Assembly: GCA_021106775.1 (NCBI GenBank) | Contig: JAIOTL010000032.1 | Span: forward strand, 1 to 6,708 | Length of the DNA stretch: 6,708 nt | Source of the DNA: Planctomycetota bacterium | Lineage (GTDB): Bacteria > Planctomycetota > UBA8742 > SKZP01 > JAIOTL01 | Direction: 5' to 3' | In this document: positions 5,711 through 6,708 of the stretch, piece after piece | How the letters are laid out: the number at the start of each line of letters is the position of its first letter | Numbering within the stretch: position 1 is the first letter of the stretch | Program-made: the position numbers and the translations under genes | Notes under the pieces: model-generated | The model's database searches: none | Told to the model about the DNA's origin: nothing | What the model saw: only the letters and a program-made list of their open reading frames with translations

Positions 5711-6708
5711 TTCAATGAAACCGCATATTGGAATATTTGGTAGAAGAAATGTCGGTAAAAGTTCATTAATAAATGCAATTACTGGTCAGGATATTTCTAT
5801 TGTTAGCAGTCATGCAGGAACTACAACCGACCCCGTTAAAAAAGCTTATGAGATTGGTGGAATTGGACCAGTTATATTTATTGACACTGCCGGTATTGAT
5901 GACATTGGTGACCTCGGTAAAAAGCGAATTGATTCTACTAAGAAAACTATTAGAAATATAAATCTTGGTGTTATAATTATTACAAATAATGACATTTCTG
6001 AATTCGATTTGCAGATTGTGGATTATCTAACGAAGCAAAAAGCCCCTTATATATTTGTTCATAATAAGTCCGATGTATCATCAATAAGCAAGGAAATAAG
6101 AGAGAAAATACATAATAAGTTCAGTGCTGATGTAATTGATTTTTGCTCAATTAATCCAACCGAAACCCAAATGTATGATATTGTTGATGCAATTAGGAAA
6201 AATTTGCCATCGTCTGCATATAATAATCCGACAATTTTGGGTGATTTTGTTAGCTATGGTGATGTTGTTCTGCTTGTTACTCCTATTGATATTCAAGCAC
6301 CAAAAGGAAGATTGATCCTTCCACAGATGCAGACAATTCGTGATGCACTTGATAATGATTGCATTGTAATGATGTCAAAGGAACGAGAAGTTGATATAGT
6401 TTTCAATAAGCTGAAAATTAAGCCTAAACTTGTTGTATGCGATAGTCAGGCGTTTTTGAAAGTAGATGCAAGTGTGCCAAAAAATATTTCATTGACCAGT
6501 TTCAGCATATTGTTTGCACGACTTAAGGGTGATTTCGACAAATTTGTTGCTGGAACTTCACATATTTCTAAACTTAACAATAATGACAATATTCTTATCA
6601 TGGAATCATGCTCTCATCATATTCAGGGCGATGATATTGCTAGAGTTAAAATTCCACGATGGATAACTAATTTTACTGGTAAAAAACTCAATTTTGATGT
6701 AATTGCCG
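5700..6708 (+). CDS. hydF: [FeFe]-hydrogenase H-cluster maturation GTPase HydF (3' end outside window)
   Basis: Scaffold GTPase on which the 2Fe subcluster is completed and from which it is transferred to apo-HydA. Translating from ATG-5700 gives 336 codons with no stop before the window edge. The GTPase domain (about 1-165) shows P-loop GRRNVGKS (14-21), switch I GTTTDP (40-45), DTAG (62-65) and NKSD (122-125). A HydF-typical dimerisation domain follows, with PIDIQAPKGRLILPQ at 195-209. The cluster-binding domain begins with ESCSHHIQGDDIARVKIPRW, where Cys304-x-His306 is the first half of the HydF cluster motif; the HCxxC half lies beyond the window. HydF is usually near 400 aa, so roughly 60-75 residues are missing. 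TrmE/Der-type GTPases share the G motifs but not the two downstream domains. The start lies within the last codons of aspA. Confidence 0.96.
   Translation, partial: MAFSSMKPHIGIFGRRNVGKSSLINAITGQDISIVSSHAGTTTDPVKKAYEIGGIGPVIFIDTAGIDDIGDLGKKRIDSTKKTIRNINLGVIIITNNDISEFDLQIVDYLTKQKAPYIFVHNKSDVSSISKEIREKIHNKFSADVIDFCSINPTETQMYDIVDAIRKNLPSSAYNNPTILGDFVSYGDVVLLVTPIDIQAPKGRLILPQMQTIRDALDNDCIVMMSKEREVDIVFNKLKIKPKLVVCDSQAFLKVDASVPKNISLTSFSILFARLKGDFDKFVAGTSHISKLNNNDNILIMESCSHHIQGDDIARVKIPRWITNFTGKKLNFDVIA

Noticed and set aside
5773..5961. 62-codon + strand reading frame (Leu-rich product)
   Set aside because: It lies in a different frame over the HydF GTPase domain, whose P-loop, DTAG and NKSD motifs are unmistakable in the frame starting at 5700.
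1..6708. CRISPR arrays, insertion sequences, tRNA or rRNA genes, long direct repeats
   Set aside because: None seen. The window is almost continuous coding sequence with no repeated spacer pattern, transposase motifs or cloverleaf-like stretches in the single intergenic gap.

Overview
The window holds the 3' part of an [FeFe]-hydrogenase catalytic subunit gene (hydA), followed on the same strand by a compact maturation cluster: hydG, hydE, an aspartate ammonia-lyase-like gene (aspA) and hydF, which runs off the right edge. Everything lies on the + strand and the DNA is almost fully coding. The only gap above 10 bases is the 103 bases between hydA and hydG, which contains a clear Rho-independent terminator.

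The source is an anaerobic, H2-metabolising (probably fermentative) bacterium with AT-rich DNA. The set hydG/hydE/aspA/hydF, with this type of lyase embedded among the maturases, is a layout I associate mainly with Bacteroidota and other fermentative anaerobes. Good Shine-Dalgarno sequences before most of the genes are less typical of Bacteroidota, so I do not assign a phylum. GC content, hand-counted on sampled lines, falls from about 42% in hydA to about 30-32% in hydE, aspA and hydF.

Layout: 1-1675, HydA without its N-terminus (2Fe-2S domain, His-ligated 4Fe-4S cluster, two 4Fe-4S clusters, H-cluster domain and small-subunit-like tail). 1698-1727, terminator. 1779-3167, HydG. 3175-4263, HydE, 7 bases downstream. 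4253-5710, AspA-like lyase, overlapping hydE by 11 bases. 5700-6708, HydF (336 codons visible), overlapping aspA by 11 bases.

How the genes fit together: HydG makes the Fe(CO)2(CN) synthon from tyrosine, HydE converts it toward the di-iron precursor, and HydF is the GTPase scaffold that delivers the finished 2Fe subcluster to HydA. The lyase, translationally linked between HydE and HydF, would release ammonia and fumarate from aspartate. A role in supplying nitrogen for the dithiomethylamine bridge is an attractive inference, but the sequence does not prove it. The lyase is divergent at several normally conserved positions, and HydA carries a Cys-Ser in place of the classical Cys-Cys of the first H-cluster motif. 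These are the two points most worth checking.
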